Source: Paralvinella palmiformis
Lineage: Eukaryota; Annelida; Polychaeta; Terebellida; Alvinellidae
Length of the DNA: 64,000 bases
Assembly: GCA_025642065.1 (NCBI GenBank)
Contig: JAODUP010000032.1
Span: forward strand, 2,028,001-2,092,000
Reading direction: 5' to 3'
In this document: positions 32,812 through 43,400 of the stretch, piece by piece
How positions within the stretch are numbered: the stretch's first letter is position 1
Layout: each line of letters starts with the position of its first letter
The notes under the pieces: model-generated
What the model saw: the letters and a program-made list of their open reading frames with translations, nothing else
Databases searched by the model: none
Told to the model about the DNA's origin: nothing
Position numbers and translations under genes: made by a program

Positions 32812-33758
32812 GTAAAAATCAGGAGGTTTCCATCGATACCCTTTGCTTTCGGCTTCTGTAGGAGGCGAGTGTGGGGCACACTCGCAAAAGCCTTCTTGAA
32901 ATCAAGATACACTACGTCTGGTGGTTCACCCTTATCTAACCACTCAGTTCATAGCTCAAGTGTGATCAGAAGCTGTGTCATATAAGATCTACCTGGCACA
33001 AACCTATGTTGAGCATCGCAAAATTGGCGTCCCTCTGTCATATGCTCCACCAACCTGTCCCTGATTATGGAGTAATTTTATCACCTTACCGACCACTGAA
33101 GTGAAACTTACTGGTCTATAATTTCTCGGCAGTGTTTTTTTCTCTCCTTTTTTATGGATCGGAGTGATGTGGCCTGTCTCCCAGGTCTGAGGAAGTCGCT
33201 TTTCAGCCAGCGACTTGGTAAAAATCAACGACAGTGGGAGGCTAATTGTGGATGCTGCTGATTTTGTTGATTTTAGTTTCTTTAACTTCTTTTCATCCAT
33301 ATCTGATGTACTTTCCACGTGTATCGTTGGGCCAGAATGGGCATACTATCTGTGTTTTCTCTGGTGAAGACACTAGCAAAAAAGTTATTTAGTAACTGTG
33401 CTTTCTTCGTATCATCAGTGGTCAATGGGCGGGTTTTAAATTTGCTGTTGGTGTACCGCCAAAATGCCATCGCCTCAATCACGGTTCATCCACAGTTTCT
33501 GTCTTTTTTCCTTCTTTGGGCAATATTTCTGAATAAACGTGCTGATCCATAAACACTGGAGAAATGGAGCTGGCCTTATCAACACTCATAGTATGGAGTA
33601 CAGTGGTCCAGTCGTTTTATTCTATGCCGTTATTGAGGCTGGCATAGACGTCTTTGTAAAATCGGAATTTTGGATCAGCCTTACTTTCTGGTTGAGTGCA
33701 CACAGTCAAGTTGAAGCTGATTCAAAGATGGTCACTTGCTCCTAGTCCAGACAGATAC
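32812..33758 (-). mobile_element. LINE (CR1-like) RT N-terminal half, inverted segment, left part
   Basis: On the - strand, from right to left: a post-endonuclease linker ('GASDH' near the right edge), 'KKAQLLNNFFASVFTRENT' (about 33370-33420), 'ISLPLSLIFTKSLAEKRLP' and 'WETGHITPIHKKGEKK' (about 33140-33240), 'NYRPVSFTSVVGKV' (about 33085-33125), and 'AFASVPHTRLLQK' (about 32855-32895) near the left break. This is the start of a CR1-like reverse transcriptase and it stops abruptly at about 32812. Its missing C-terminal half lies on the opposite strand at 38596. Confidence 0.8.
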
Positions 33759-33899
33759 GGTATTATTATATGAACAACATCTGGTTTTCCGTATATCTCC
33801 AGCCGATTTTTATTAACTAAACTTCACCTACAATAACAATGTATCTGCGGTGACTTATGTGACAATACATATAAAAGTAACTTTCCTATTATCAATACA
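33759..33899 (-). repeat. 3' LTR of the nested gypsy element
   Basis: 141 bp, near-identical to 37803-37939 with about seven substitutions or single-base indels plus a small indel near the end. It ends 'caataca' on the + strand. The expected terminal TG reads GG here. Confidence 0.85.
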
Positions 33900-34291
33900 T
33901 CTTCCCTTGTTTTAAATATTAACTGGTTAGCTGTTGCTAATTACTCTATCTGTTGTAACAAAATCTACAATTTATAATCATCTTAATTAGGAAAGATTTC
34001 AGTAATTTCATCATAATATAGAGACCAAAGTTTATCCATAGCAATGCTAAAATTGTAATAATGTATGCAAGATACTGAATGATAAATGGCTAAATAATTT
34101 GCTAGCACTTAAACTATGAAAAACTATTCTTACATCTAATTCACAACATTCATATAATGTCAGATAATTGAATATCATACAATGTAATCAATCAGTATAA
34201 TACATAGTAAATAAACTAATAAACATGTGATTTTCATTGTCATTATCAACATTGTTCAATAAGTCTCTATGGTACTTTGACTGGACGGGAG

Positions 34292-35393
34292 CTACGTCCT
34301 CTGTGCTACAGGCTGCTCTACAGTCTCTGGATCAGCAGTGTGAGTGACTGTAGGCATAATAGGATCTGCTGCTTGGGATATTGGTTGTGTTGTACCTGTA
34401 ATATGCTCATCTGATTGACAGGCATAATCATCTTTATCATGAAATTGCTCCTGTGTCTTCCTGAAATGTCTCCTATTCCTACGGAAACTGTGCCCATCCT
34501 CAGTAATAACATTATAAGATCTTGGGCTTTCAGAAGAACTGACCACTTGTGCCAATCTACTCCAACACTTGTTGTTATCTTTCCGGGGTACGCACAATAT
34601 CACCATGCTTCAGGGGTTTAAGTTCCTTACACTTTTATTATAATAGCTACAGTGTTATTTTGAAATTTTGCATTAACAACCCCCCCTTTGTGGTCCGATA
34701 ATCTGGGAATCCTGTTGCGGAGTTTTCTTCCCATAAGTAACTCAGTGGGCGAGTATCCACATGCCAGTGGACTGGATCTGTAACTAATTAGTGCAAGATA
34801 TGGATCGTTTCCTGATTCTATGGCCTTAGTAAGCAGATGTTTTACAATTCCTACACCCTTTTCTGCCATACCATTAGACTGGGGATATCCTGGGCTTGAT
34901 GTTGTGTGACTAAACCATATTCTCTCGCAAACAAACCGACGTATTCCGAGCTGAATTGGGGACCATTGTCACTGATCACTTGTTCTGGAATTCCATGACG
35001 TGCAAACATCTATTTAACATGTGTAATTACAGTGTATGCTGTTGTGATTGTGAGCAATTCGATTTCTGAGTATTTTAAGTAGTAATCGATTGCTAATAAA
35101 TATGTCTTGTTTCCTAGCTGGAATAGATCCATACCAATCTTCTCCCATGGTTTTGTCTGGTCATGTTGTATGATCGGCTCCTTCTGCTGGGACCTCTGAT
35201 GTTGCTGACATGAAGTACAGGACATGATCATGTTCGATATATCATTGTTTATGTTTGGCCAATACATGGCCTCACAGGCAGTACGTCTTGTCTTCTCAAT
35301 ACCCATATGTCCATCATGCAAACGACTTAGCATGAATGATTGCAAAGAGGAGGGTACTATTATCCTCTGGCCCTTCAGGAGTACACCATTCAC
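34292..35393 (-). pseudogene. Integrase and C-terminal pol of the nested gypsy element
   Basis: The frame at 35010-35393 carries the zinc-binding His/Cys motif ('HDGHMG', 'CTSCQQHQ') and 'IGMDLF' with the first catalytic Asp. After a stop, 'SDNGPQF' (about 34965-34985) preserves the second Asp. The frame at 34627-34869 continues with 'DPYLALISYRSSPL', and 34292-34606 with the tail. Stops and frameshifts break continuity. Confidence 0.75.
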
Positions 35394-35409
35394 TAAAGAT
35401 ATTTCTTCA

Positions 35410-36354
35410 CTAAAACTGTAGTATGGTTGACATAATACTGATGAGTGGCTTGTGGTCTGTCTCTAGTATTATTTCTTTACCATAAATATACTGGTGAAAT
35501 ATTTCACATCCAAATGCAATTCCAAGGGTTTCTTTTTCTATTTGTGCATAACGCGTTTCTGCACTTGTTAGTGTGTGCGATGCAAATGATACTGGGTGCC
35601 AGCGAGCATCATGTTCTTGTAGGAGGACAGCTCCAATGCCCTCTTTGGACGCGTCTGAAGATATCATTGTTGGTAGCGATGGATCGTAAAATTTAAGAAC
35701 TTGCTCAGACACAATCACTTGTTTAACATAATTCCACTCAGCTTCATGAAAAGATGTTTGCTGTTTCAGCTGACAAGTTAGGGATAAACCTGCCTAGATA
35801 CTTTATCAAACCAAGGCGTGTTTGGAGTTCATCAATATTTATTTGGTGCTGACATAGCCCTGATATCTGCTACCTTGCTATCTGGTTGTGTTCCCTCACC
35901 TGTCAGCTTGTCTCCAAGAAAGCTGATGCTTTGTACTTGAAATTGGCATTTGTTTCTGTTTAGTTTCAGTCCTGATTTTCGTATACGATCCAGGACGATT
36001 TTTGACACGTTGATCATGTTGATCTTTGTTTCTGCCCCAGATAATTATGTCATCTATGAACACTTGCACGCCATCTATCCCTGCACACATTTGTGGAATA
36101 CCTCAAGGGGGCTAAAATTGGGTTTAAAAATGCCAAAGGGTTTTTGAATTACATAATCTGGCACTGGGCTTGTCCAGCTCAATCTGCCAGAATCCATTTG
36201 AAGCATCTAGCTTAGTGAACCACTTAGCTCCAGCCATCTCAGCTGTACTATCTGTCTTTGTTGGTAGATCAAAATGTTCACGTTTAATGTTCTTGTTTAG
36301 GTCACGTGGATCAATACACAATCTAAGTTGACCAGTTTTCTTCTCTACGATCAC
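35410..36354 (-). pseudogene. Reverse transcriptase / RNase H of the nested gypsy element
   Basis: 'LRLCIDPRDLNKNI' and 'FTKLDASNGFWQI' (about 36150-36330) are RT motifs. 'VFIDDIIIWG' (about 36040-36070) keeps the DD pair. 'SSDASKEGIGAVLL' and 'LETDHKPL' (about 35420-35670) are RNase H. A frameshift between the motifs separates the fragments. Confidence 0.8.
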
Positions 36355-36567
36355 CAGTTAATTTACCCAATCTTTAGGCTCATCCACTTTAGACACAATG
36401 TTTAGTTTTTCAAGTTTGTTAAAATTTGTGCAGTCTATTGCGCAATGAGATTGGAACTTTTCGTGGCGCATCTACCACCGGAGATGCTTCCTCTAAGTTC
36501 AATGTGACGTTTCACCTGTAGACATCCGATGCCTGTGAACACATCATCATATTCCTGGACCAGTTGT

Positions 36568-37803
36568 TTAATTCCTGGACTGTTTATAGCATATATTCGT
36601 TTCACCAATCCTAGGCGAATACAGGTGTTTTTTTCCTAAAAGTGCAATGTTATCTGTGTCTACGACTGCAAACATAACTTTATATGTCTTGTGTTTCAGT
36701 GTGAGGGTAAGCCTTGTCATTCCTACACACGGTATTGACTGGTTGTTATATGCTTCTAATTTGACACTGTTCTTTATGATTCTTTTCTTTGCTCGTATGT
36801 TTTCATAGTCTTTCAATGGCAGCATATCCATTTGGGAGCCAGCGTCCAGTTTGTATGGGATGATAACATCTTCCGTTTCAATTGGCATAATCGAATCATC
36901 ATCATTTTCTGCTTCAATTGCATCGATCAAAGGTGGCATGTGATCACTCTCTGTGTTTAACGTTTCATTTGGCAGTGATATATTGTTGATGGCTCCAACA
37001 AATAACGTGTCTGTATATACTTCCTGTTCATCATGTTCATCAAGAGCATGGACCTTCTTCATCTTGTTTGTTTTGTGAGGGCGGCTGTAGGCCTTGCAGA
37101 CAGTTGCAAAGTGATTTAACTTTCCACATTTATGACATGTTTTACCATGCGCTGGGCAGTTACGAGCTTCATGTACTTTCCCACAGCTGTAACATTTGAC
37201 TTGTGTCACGGTTCCACCACGCACACCAACTTGTTTATCTGATGTAGACTGGAGTAGTTTTAACTGTTTACTTGCCGTTTCTGCAGCTTTGTATATCTGA
37301 ATAGCCTTGGGGAGGTGTAATTCAGCTTCACGGAGCAATCGTCCCTGAACTATTGGATCGTTAGTTCCAATAACTATTTGATCACGAATTAAACTATCCC
37401 TCAGTGTTCCAAAATGTCAAGTTTGTAATGTCTGTCAACCAATTGTCAAACAGTTCATCCGGTTTTTTTTTTGCATTCTCATTCTAAACACAAATCTCTC
37501 ATACGTTTCGTTTATCTTGGACTTACAATACGCCTCAAATTTAGCCCGAACTGAATCATATTTATCCTTCTCTTCATCCGTAAACGTGAAGGATTGTAGC
37601 CCCGAGCCTCCTGTCCTGCCATAGTCAGAAAAGGAATGCGTTTTTATCACTTTTAGAATCTGCGCAATCGCCATCAGATACAGTTCAAATGCTTGTATAA
37701 AACGTCTCCAGCTTTTCCCCAAATTCCCCGTACATTGTAAATGACTGGGGAGCTTGATCTGATCCATATTTCGTGGGTTATGTTTTTTTGTTTCTGGTAC
37801 CAT
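36568..37803 (-). pseudogene. gag and protease of the nested gypsy element
   Basis: The first gag frame (37435-37803) overlaps the LTR edge at its ATG; the more likely start is the internal Met of 'MDQIKLPSHLQ'. A frameshift near 37430 leads to the second frame (36568-37338) with two zinc knuckles, 'CYSCGKVHEARNC' and 'CHKCGKLNHFATVC'. A retropepsin follows whose active site reads 'LDAGSQ', where D-T/S-G is usual, so the protease motif is altered. Confidence 0.8.
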
Positions 37804-37939
37804 GTATTATTATATGAACAACATCGGGTTTTGCCGTATATCTCCAGCCGCTTTTTATTAACTAAACTTCACCTACAATAACAATGTATCTGCGGTGACT
37901 TATGTGGCAACACATATAAAAGTAATTTTCCAAAATACA
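37803..37939 (-). repeat. 5' LTR of the nested gypsy element
   Basis: 137 bp, beginning TG and ending CA on the + strand. On the - strand it is followed immediately by 'tggtaccagaaac', placed where a tRNA primer-binding site (TGG start) is expected. This fixes the transcription direction as leftward. Confidence 0.85.
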
Positions 37940-37944
37940 GATAC

Positions 37945-38595
37945 TGAAGGTTATTTACCATATTTTCTTCATTAGTAATCACGAGGTCTAACGGATGGGC
38001 TAGGTTATGTGTTGGTGCAGGAAAGTGTTCCTCATCGTGTCAAGAAAAATTTGACTTGGGTGATTCTTCCTTTTTTGTGTTGTGACGATACTTCAGTCGA
38101 TCATTGGCATGTTGAAGTCCCCAGTTATCAAGAGATATGTGCATGGACTTCATTTTAGCTATGTATTTGATCCTCTTGCGCTTTTTCTTGTCATTATTAA
38201 TAGTTGACGATGGGCTTCGATAAACGCATCCAATAATGAGACTGTCATTTCCTTTTAGTCGGAGTTTCAGCCATGAAAATTCCTTATATTCTACAGGAAT
38301 GCTGATTTCTGTGACAAACTTACTTAGTGATGTCATGATGTAAACTGCTATCCCTCTTGTTATGGGATCCTCTGTGTTATTGAACAGATCGTAGCAATTT
38401 ATGCTTATAGTTGCTGTGCTGTGGTAGCATCCCGGCTGAACTTTGGTTTGCGTTAGTAATTAGAGGGATTTGGAGCGATGCCGGTCTCATAATGTCGTGC
38501 ATTAAGATCTGTAGTTCATGTAGTTTGTTTGTCAAAGCATCAGCATTTGTATATAATAATTGCAAGATCCTTACTTTTGCTCTTCTTCTGACGTT
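37945..38595 (-). mobile_element. LINE endonuclease region, inverted segment, right part
   Basis: On the - strand: 'LLYTNADALTNKLHEL' (about 38515-38562), then 'LKLRLKGNDSLIIGCVYRSP' (about 38210-38275), a 'DNWGLQHAND' region and 'HPLDLVITNEENMVNNLQ' (about 37945-38010). This is the APE-type endonuclease of a CR1-like LINE, with stops. It is continuous with 33758 once the gypsy element and one 'gatac' copy are discounted. Confidence 0.8.
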
Positions 38596-39520
38596 GGTAC
38601 CAGATCTGGATGGTTGTCAAATTTGTGCTGGTGAGGATTCCACAGGGAAGTATATTAGGGCCTATTCTCTTTGTCATTTATAAAAATTACGTCCCAGATA
38701 TGTTACTAAGCACGGCAAAGATATTTTCTGACGACATAAAAATATTCAACGAGATATACTCACTCAAGAGAACCACCACCAGATACAAGCAGACTTAACC
38801 GTTTGGTTAAGTGGTCAATAGAATGGCAGCTAGATTTTAATGAAAGTAAATGTAAAGTCTTATATTTAGGCAGTAAGTAACAACCCTCAACTGGACTACC
38901 AGATGAGTGGCAAAACTTTGATGAGCGACGCAACAGAGAAATACTTAGGCATTACAATCGACAGTAATCTGAACTTTCATGAGCACACAGCAAAACAGTG
39001 AACAAAGCATCTAGAACGTTAGGCCTTGTTAAGAAGACTTTCACTTGCCTGGAGGAAATCATAGTACCCAGATTACACACGGTCATAGTTAGACCACACC
39101 TTGAATATGGTAATGTAATATTGTCGCCAAGATTCAAATCCGCCGGCCAAGAAATAGAAAAGATTCAGCGGAGAGCAACAAAAGTAGTGCCCAGTCTACG
39201 ATCTCTCTAATATGAAGAACTGATCCACAGTCTTAAATTTCCATCCCTATTGCACAGAAGACGTGGCGATATGATCCATGTGTTTAAAATCGTGAGGGGT
39301 ATGGGCAGATTTTAGCCAAGTCTCTTCTTCCACCAACCAGAGCACGCGAGGACCAGAGGGCATTGTGAGAAAATTCACATGCAAAGTTTCAGACTCGATG
39401 TGAGAGGCTCCTTCTTAATTTAGTCAAATAATTATAATTGACTGGAATTCCCTCCCAGAAGATGTCGTCAACAGCAACGCCCTGAATTCACTTAAATCAA
39501 GATTAGACCACTTTTGAAAA
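38596..39520 (+). mobile_element. LINE RT C-terminal half and 3' end, sense segment
   Basis: On the + strand: 'RIPQGSILGPILFVIY' (about 38643-38692), the active-site region 'FSDDIKIF' (about 38724-38750), 'SRTLGLVKKTFTCLEEI' (about 39007-39060), 'RPHLEYGN' and 'IEKIQRRATKVV' (about 39090-39190), then 'FPSLLHRRRGDMIHVFKI' and a 'WNSLPEDVVNSNALNSLKSR' tail (about 39440-39510). This is the second half of a CR1-like reverse transcriptase, starting just where the inverted half breaks off, and in opposite orientation to it. Confidence 0.85.
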
Positions 39521-39599
39521 AGTACAAGATACCATGAATCATTATTAAATTGTATTATTAGGGCATATTCGAAAACAGGAACTATAGGTGACATACCAT

Positions 39600-39757
39600 A
39601 AATTGGTAAAGGAAAGATGTCGTCTAATAACTCACGTAGCAAATAATTTCGACACAGAAATGTTAATTCCTGGAATTGTCTCCCTCGTCATATAGTTACA
39701 GCACCAAATATGAACATAATTAAGCATAGGCTGAGAATTAGCCTGAAATCAGAATAG
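39600..39757 (+). mobile_element. Second CR1-like LINE C-terminal tail
   Basis: The frame across about 39655-39757 reads 'NVNSWNCLPRHIVTAPNMN' and ends at TAG, another copy of the CR1-type ORF2 tail. It lies ~100 bp after the previous tail, which already ended in a stop. It therefore belongs to a different or duplicated copy. Confidence 0.55.
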
Positions 39758-39836
39758 GACTTATAAGTATACCTCTAGGTATGTAAGTTTGCTATGTTGA
39801 GAGAGAGCTAGGTTGTTCATAGCGCAAGGTTTCACC

Positions 39837-39840
<4 letters not shown>

Positions 39841-39918
<78 letters not shown>
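39841..39918 (+). repeat. (AC)20 (AT)19 compound microsatellite
   Basis: Uninterrupted AC dinucleotides (39841-39880) pass directly into AT dinucleotides (39881-39918). Confidence 0.98.
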
Positions 39919-39920
<2 letters not shown>

Positions 39921-40326
39921 ACTCAATGATAATAATTAGCACACCTTTTTAGACAGTGATGTAACTTTTCATTGTCATCCAAATTCCATATAGCTCGCAT
40001 ATGCTATAACCAACAACATCGATTTTGCTGTATTCATTCAGGCTGCACTATCATCTGTGAACAATCTCATTGGGGACATATATCATGTGGTGTCATCATA
40101 AATGTAATTTAGTTCACCTTTATATGACTGTTATGATTTAATTTAATATAACTCATGATTGCTGTCTAGCTAGGCTGGTTAGTTGCATTTGGTATAAAAA
40201 TGCGAACTGTCCATGTTATGAGATTATAATTACGAAACGTTCCTTTTTGAAAGCGTAGAACCTAAATATGCACTTCTTAATTTCAGGTATAAAAGCAACA
40301 TCGCTGCAGAAGATAATGCTTAAAAT

Positions 40327-40335
40327 CAAGATGGC
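40327..40335 (+). promoter_or_regulatory. CAAGATGGC motif near SNX17 start
   Basis: The 9-mer matches the YY1-type 'AAGATGGC' element often found at or just after animal transcription start sites. It lies 88 bases upstream of the SNX17 ATG, a plausible position for the 5' UTR. A single match of this length may be chance. Confidence 0.3.
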
Positions 40336-40422
40336 TACGGGGTGTGAGATTGACCTAAATATGTCGTAAATATATAGGAAAAGTAACCAATAAATGTACG
40401 ATAACACCCTCTTCTGTTCAGA

Positions 40423-43400
40423 ATGCATTTTTCCATTCCTGATACATCCGAATGTACGGAGAAAGGTGCCACCTTCACAGTAAGTGACTACTATTTTTCT
40501 TTGAGCTCTTTTATTTAAGGTAAACATAAGACAGATAAGTCATAATATTTTTACTCCGTAACTCCGTCAGTGTTTTAAATAGCTGAATTATCCAACTGAA
40601 TAATCACAGTTCACGGCCAGCTGTTTACTTATTACACAATATTTTTTCTTATACTGTTTTTTAAATTTTCTGTTGAGTAATTGTGCATATGTTATTTCAG
40701 GTGTTTAATCTTCATATCAATGGAGCTTATCACTGTTCAGTAAGATACAGATTATTTCACAGCTTTCATGAACAGGTTGGTTACAAAACGCAGCTGAGTA
40801 CTGAGTGAGGGGCACATAGTTATGATAGTAGTATTATGTTTACTGATATAAAATTAATATTACATTCAAATGTACATGTCACTCTAGAATGACGTGACAA
40901 CAGTTGTATAAAATGTGGCATAAATTTTATATTTACATAACAGTAATACCCATTTATATAATCCTATCCTATGTTTTACAATATTCCAGAATATAGTGTG
41001 CACAAAGTGGACCTTAATAGAACATGTTATTTTCAGCACTGGGGGGAATTAAATGTAGAAATTAAATATGCCACATGAATTGTTCGTTCAACAGCTTGCT
41101 GACCAACTAAAGTTTGCCATTTGAACATTTGACTCCTGCATTTTGCCACCAAAAGGAATGATGTTTCATGACAAGTAATAATAATTTCTTAACATATTAA
41201 AATAAGATGAATTTGAGTTTATCATAAACTGTTTGTGGGCTCCGGTTACACAAATATATTTAAAATTTAATAATGCCTTTTTACCAAATATATGGTCTAG
41301 AATCTATATCATATCAATTTCATTCCTTATGATGTTATGACAATGTCACTTGGCTACTTCATAATAAAAGGATGTGAAATAAATAATTTAACAATAATAG
41401 ATAAAAGACATTGAAAGTTGGCCAATAAGGTCACATCTCCTAAGTTTTCACATGTATCATCATGACAACCACCAACAATCATAGTGAAACGAATGGCTTT
41501 GTGCCTTTGGTGCTAGCTCAGGCCACTTTAGGAATCACTTTCATCAACAGGCATGGGCCCCAGGGCCCACTTCATAACAATCCTAGAATCAAGATGGCAG
41601 TGTCACCTCACTGATTCCAGATATGAACAATATTTGATGATGCAGTACAATAATGAGAAATAAATACTTATCATAATGAAAATTTGCTATGTATGTATGT
41701 TTAAGTTAGTTTATGATATATCAGTGAATAAATCAATATAAGCATTAGAGCCAGTAACATATCTGTATTAAGATCAGTTATTTAAAATTAATATTTGGAA
41801 TTGTTTTATCAGGAATGAAACAAATTGAGTGAAATCAGAATTTGAAAATAAATAAATTGGATGTACATTTAACTCTACATTACTAATACAGTTTTATTTG
41901 TCATACATGATACCCAAACATAATTACCAATTATGCTAACATTTACCAAAAAATTATTGCTGCAAAATATAATACAAACGCTAAAACATAGTGAAGCCAT
42001 TCACATCCCCAAAACACTTAAACAGGGTTCGTACACATCCTGGAATTCCTGAAATATACTTAAATTTAATACCAGTCCTGGAATAATCCTTGTTTTTCAA
42101 TACACTCCTGAAAAACTCCTTGAAAGGGGAATTCACCATGTACATTTTGAAAAATTATGGCTTATCAAGCTGGGAGCTTGGATCAGACAAGTAGCATGCA
42201 TAGGTGTCAAAACATGTAATTATACAGCGCAGGTATTCCAAACATGATGTCACTCTTTCCCCGATTTGTTTTCTTCTGAGTGACGTCTTTATGAAAAATA
42301 ACGTGTTAGTATTGGCGGCCACTAAATGGGTTGTAAGAGGTGTGAGGAATATGGACTGTCATTGCCAGCATTACTCTGTAATGTCTACCCTCGCATTCCT
42401 GATGTGATGCTCTGCCTATATTTATATTATCACTATCATCATGATCATGCACACACAATCAAATCTTCATAATATGACAGTATTTGTGAGGCTATGGGTG
42501 ATTTAAGGTCACGTTGTGTTTTTGGTGTGGTCAATTTCCAAAATCCTCGACAAGCTAGGCATAGTCACTAAGACGTCAAAATGCTTGGGTCCAGAAAATG
42601 ACATACGATGTGCTGCTATCTAGTATATCAAATTACTACCTCCATCATTAACATCACTGCATGTTACTGGATACTACACGAATGAGGATTTTAAAACAAA
42701 TAATCACATGTAGGAAACAGGTACACCACACACACTTAGTTATACTATAGTTTTTGCCACTGGTGGGGGGTTCCTCTTTCCCACAGGTATAACTATATGA
42801 GTCAAGAGTTAGCAGACATAAAAATGAAACTTAATGAAAAAGCTCAATCATTAAATGATTAATGTATATAAATTGTGAATTCTTTGGACTTCATTAAAAG
42901 AAATAACCTTTCCACTGAGCATGCTTAATAAAACGAAAATGAATAAGTTTAGTATTGATGGTTTCTGGTGTAATAAATTTTGTTGGGGTACATACATTAT
43001 GCTAGGTCACTGATGTAAAATGAGATCCTAGACATTCATGGATCTCTGCATACTTATTGTCTTACATTCACATATCAAAATGGCATGACACACATCTGTT
43101 CCATTAATCAAGTGTCAAAATACTAAATATTTTGATAAACAAATGTCCTGGAAACTCCTGGAAAACCATATATGTTGAAGTGTATGAACCCTGTATAATG
43201 TGATTGGTGGCTCTGCCAGGTGAACATACTAGAAAATGTATCAACCTTGTGAACAGATTCACACATAACATGTCTGTTCAGAGAATTGGAATATTGCATC
43301 ACTGGAAAATCTAAATATTTTATGTTTAATCTAAAAAAAAAAGATAAAATTTTGAAATTGTACTTGCATGATGGTAACATAGCATAAATTGCTGATTGTT

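Larger units (their letters stand above)
33759..37939 (-). mobile_element. Ty3/gypsy LTR retrotransposon inserted in the LINE
   Basis: A full-length but degraded element on the - strand, bounded by short LTRs and by the 5-bp duplication 'gatac' (33754-33758 and 37940-37944). The order from the right is 5' LTR, gag with two CCHC knuckles, protease, RT, RNase H, integrase and 3' LTR, the Ty3/gypsy domain order. Frameshifts occur in gag, RT and integrase. The very short LTRs recall the mag-like group, which is an inference. The insertion splits the LINE between its endonuclease and RT parts. Confidence 0.9.

Noticed and set aside
40216..40527. 103-codon - strand frame
   Set aside because: It overlaps SNX17 exon 1 in antisense, is hydrophobic and AT-driven, and no family is recognisable.
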